Below, piece after piece: positions 6,238 through 7,309 of a DNA stretch of 7,309 nt. Each line of letters opens with the position of its first letter. Position 1 is the first letter of the stretch. The stretch lies in assembly GCA_020058145.1 (NCBI GenBank), contig JAGVEP010000229.1:1-7309 (forward strand), in the 5' to 3' direction. Origin of the DNA: Phycisphaerae bacterium. GTDB lineage: Bacteria > Planctomycetota > Phycisphaerae > UBA1845 > Fen-1342. Below the pieces are notes generated by a model that searched no databases, was not told the DNA's origin, and was given only the letters and a program-made list of their open reading frames with translations. The translations under genes were made by a program, and so were the position numbers.

Positions 6238-6350
6238 TCGCCTATGGCGGTCGCGTGCGGCGGACGGCACGTGTGCCACTGCTCTGTGAGCACTGCGGGC
6301 GGCCCGCTCGCTGCGCGGCCCGCTCGCTGGCGCTCGGGGCTCGTTTCCGG
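6238..6350. repeat. Repeat-like patch after cystathionine beta-synthase
   Basis: There is no gene here. A 14-base sequence, CGGCCCGCTCGCTG, occurs twice 16 bases apart (6300-6313 and 6316-6329). The 12-base word CTCGCTGGCGCT at 6323-6334 also occurs at 4577-4588 in the other intergenic region, and both sites read alike on the minus strand (an Arg-Gln-Arg motif). This suggests the same interspersed element family on both sides of the cystathionine beta-synthase gene. Confidence 0.5.
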
Positions 6351-6668
6351 CTCGCGGTCCGCTCTGTCGAAAACCACGACGGTCGCCCCCTGGGCCTCTT
6401 CCGCCGCCAAGTCAGGCGATACGAAAAAGTAGTCGTACCTGTTGCCCGAAGACAGCGTGCCGACGGCAGCTTGATTCTTGCCCAGGAGAACACTCATCCC
6501 CAGTCGCTCCGCCAGCGAGCGGGCTTCTTCGGGATGCACGTTGAAGTCTCCGACGATCATCACGTCGGAATCGATCTTCAGCATGTCGCGGACGAGCGGT
6601 TCGAGTACCCGCATCTCGTCCAGCCGTCGGGCCTCGGGCTTCCGAGACTGTCGAAGTATTTGGCACGC
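6351..6668 (-). pseudogene. Fragment of an endonuclease/exonuclease/phosphatase family gene
   Basis: Read on the minus strand, this stretch encodes about 106 residues containing DSDVMIVGDFNVHPEEA and, 35 residues on, NRYDYFFVSPDL. These are the central GDFN catalytic motif (6540-6551) and the later YD-x-FF strand (6423-6437) of the EEP (DNase I-like) family. The family's early Glu motif should lie upstream, and the closing Ser-Asp-His motif should follow VVVFDRA. Both are missing: the frame passes instead into Arg/Ser-rich repeat-like sequence and then the antisense of cystathionine beta-synthase. No start codon with a ribosome binding site was seen. It is best read as a decayed remnant of about a third of a gene. 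The open frame from 7157 to 6108 is much longer than the recognisable homology and is not a real protein. Confidence 0.65.
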
Positions 6669-6793
6669 GGATTGATGGGGGAAGGTGGGCGTGAGGATTC
6701 GAGGCGTGCGTCGCAGGCGGAACGGAGCCGGAGGCACGCGGCCTGGCTGGCTTTCGACAAGCGGAACTGCCTCGCACGCAGCAGGTACTATGA
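6669..6793. other. No recognisable gene
   Basis: This stretch lies between the EEP fragment and the next coding remnant. Several frames are open, but none shows a family motif or a consistent third-codon-position bias that I could recognise. Confidence 0.5.
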
Positions 6794-7114
6794 ACCGAGC
6801 GTCTGGACGACTCGCTACCACCGGACCACCCGGTCCGACTGTTCGATCAACTCCTGCGGAGTTCGGCGCTGGCCGCCAAACTGGCCGCGTTGGAGACGAG
6901 CGGGCAGGTGGCCTACTTGCCGGACAGTGACCAAAGCGTCCCGCGGGTGGTGCCGCCGGAGACGCTGGCGGCGGTGCGCGCGGAGTGGCTGCCGGTGTGT
7001 ACGGCGGCGAATATCGGCGTGCTGCTACGGCACTGGGAACCGGTGGTTCCGGTGCTCTGCGGGCGGCCTGCGGTGGCGGTGCCCCGCAACCGATGGGTGC
7101 CGACCCGCCGTTTA
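6794..7114 (+). pseudogene. Coding remnant without a start, unidentified (weak transposase resemblance)
   Basis: After an in-frame stop (6791-6793), one + frame has the strong G/C third-position preference of a real gene. It begins ERLDDSLPPDHPVRLFDQLL, which recalls the N-terminus of IS1182-type transposases (a D-x-x-x-P-x-DHPVR pattern), but the following residues (LPDSDQSVPRVVPPETLAAV and AANIGVLLRHWEPVVPVL) match nothing I recognise and no DDE catalytic region follows. There is no ATG and no ribosome binding site; only CTG or TTG starts are available. The frame runs on to 7219, but its last 35 residues look like noise. It is most likely the broken end of a gene or insertion element. The transposase link is inference and weak. 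Confidence 0.35.
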
Positions 7115-7148
7115 ACGTCCCCGCGCGCCCGGCCCGCATACGGCCCAC

Positions 7149-7309
7149 ATGCGGCAAACACCCCGCGCGGCGCCGCTACCGCCAGTTACACCCGTGCCTG
7201 CCCGCGACTTCTTCTATGAGCGTCCGTTGGAAGTCAAGAGCGCCGAGGCCGTAAGCTGGCTCATTCTTCTATCCGAGCGTGGCCGCACGAATGTGGCCTG
7301 CCCAAGTGG
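7149..7309 (+). CDS. Possible partial gene running off the window
   Basis: From the ATG at 7149 the frame stays open to the window edge, giving 53 full codons. After a Pro/Ala-rich start it reads PARDFFYERPLEVKSAEAVS then WLILLSERGRTNVACP, which looks like ordinary protein with sensible codon use. No ribosome binding site is visible before the ATG, so the true start may lie elsewhere, or this may be the frameshifted continuation of the remnant upstream. I do not recognise the family. Confidence 0.3.
   Translation, partial: MRQTPRAAPLPPVTPVPARDFFYERPLEVKSAEAVSWLILLSERGRTNVACPS

Noticed and set aside
6255..7115. Open + frame of 286 residues after cystathionine beta-synthase
   Set aside because: It is Arg/Trp-rich without motifs and opposes the recognisable EEP fragment on the minus strand.

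Overview
The window looks like a piece of a high-GC planctomycete chromosome, probably Phycisphaerae or a relative. The reasons are two secreted proteins that end in dockerin-like calcium-loop pairs, a choice-of-anchor Q style region, RCC1-type repeats in an exported protein, and intergenic DNA filled with GC-rich palindromic repeats. The phylum is an inference from these features; there is no rRNA or other marker gene here.

Layout, all genes on the + strand. Bases 1-431 hold no recognisable gene, only two small stem-loops and the start of a conserved leader. Bases 432-2375 encode a 647-residue exported RCC1-repeat protein: a signal peptide, a repeat region that reads as 13 full repeats closed by two half repeats (14 in all, or 2 x 7), and a dockerin-like tail. 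Bases 2459-4420 encode a 653-residue exported beta-helix protein with a choice-of-anchor Q style region and a similar dockerin-like tail. Bases 4421-4863 are intergenic and contain at least two families of long inverted repeats. Bases 4864-6237 encode a complete cystathionine beta-synthase of the PLP enzyme plus CBS-domain-pair type. Bases 6238-7309 look degraded: a minus-strand fragment of an endonuclease/exonuclease/phosphatase (EEP) family gene that has lost both ends, a repeat-like patch at its broken end, a plus-strand coding remnant without a start, and a short reading frame running off the window edge.

The first two genes are the notable part. They have unrelated cores, yet share a nearly identical 59-base leader (54 of 59 bases, no gaps), a near-consensus ribosome binding site, a common signal-peptide sequence, and matching dockerin-like tails. 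This suggests a family of surface or secreted proteins built by putting different beta-repeat cores into a common export-and-anchor frame. The two genes could be co-transcribed (83-base gap, no terminator seen), but each carries its own copy of the leader. Cystathionine beta-synthase is a housekeeping sulfur-metabolism enzyme with no evident functional link to them.
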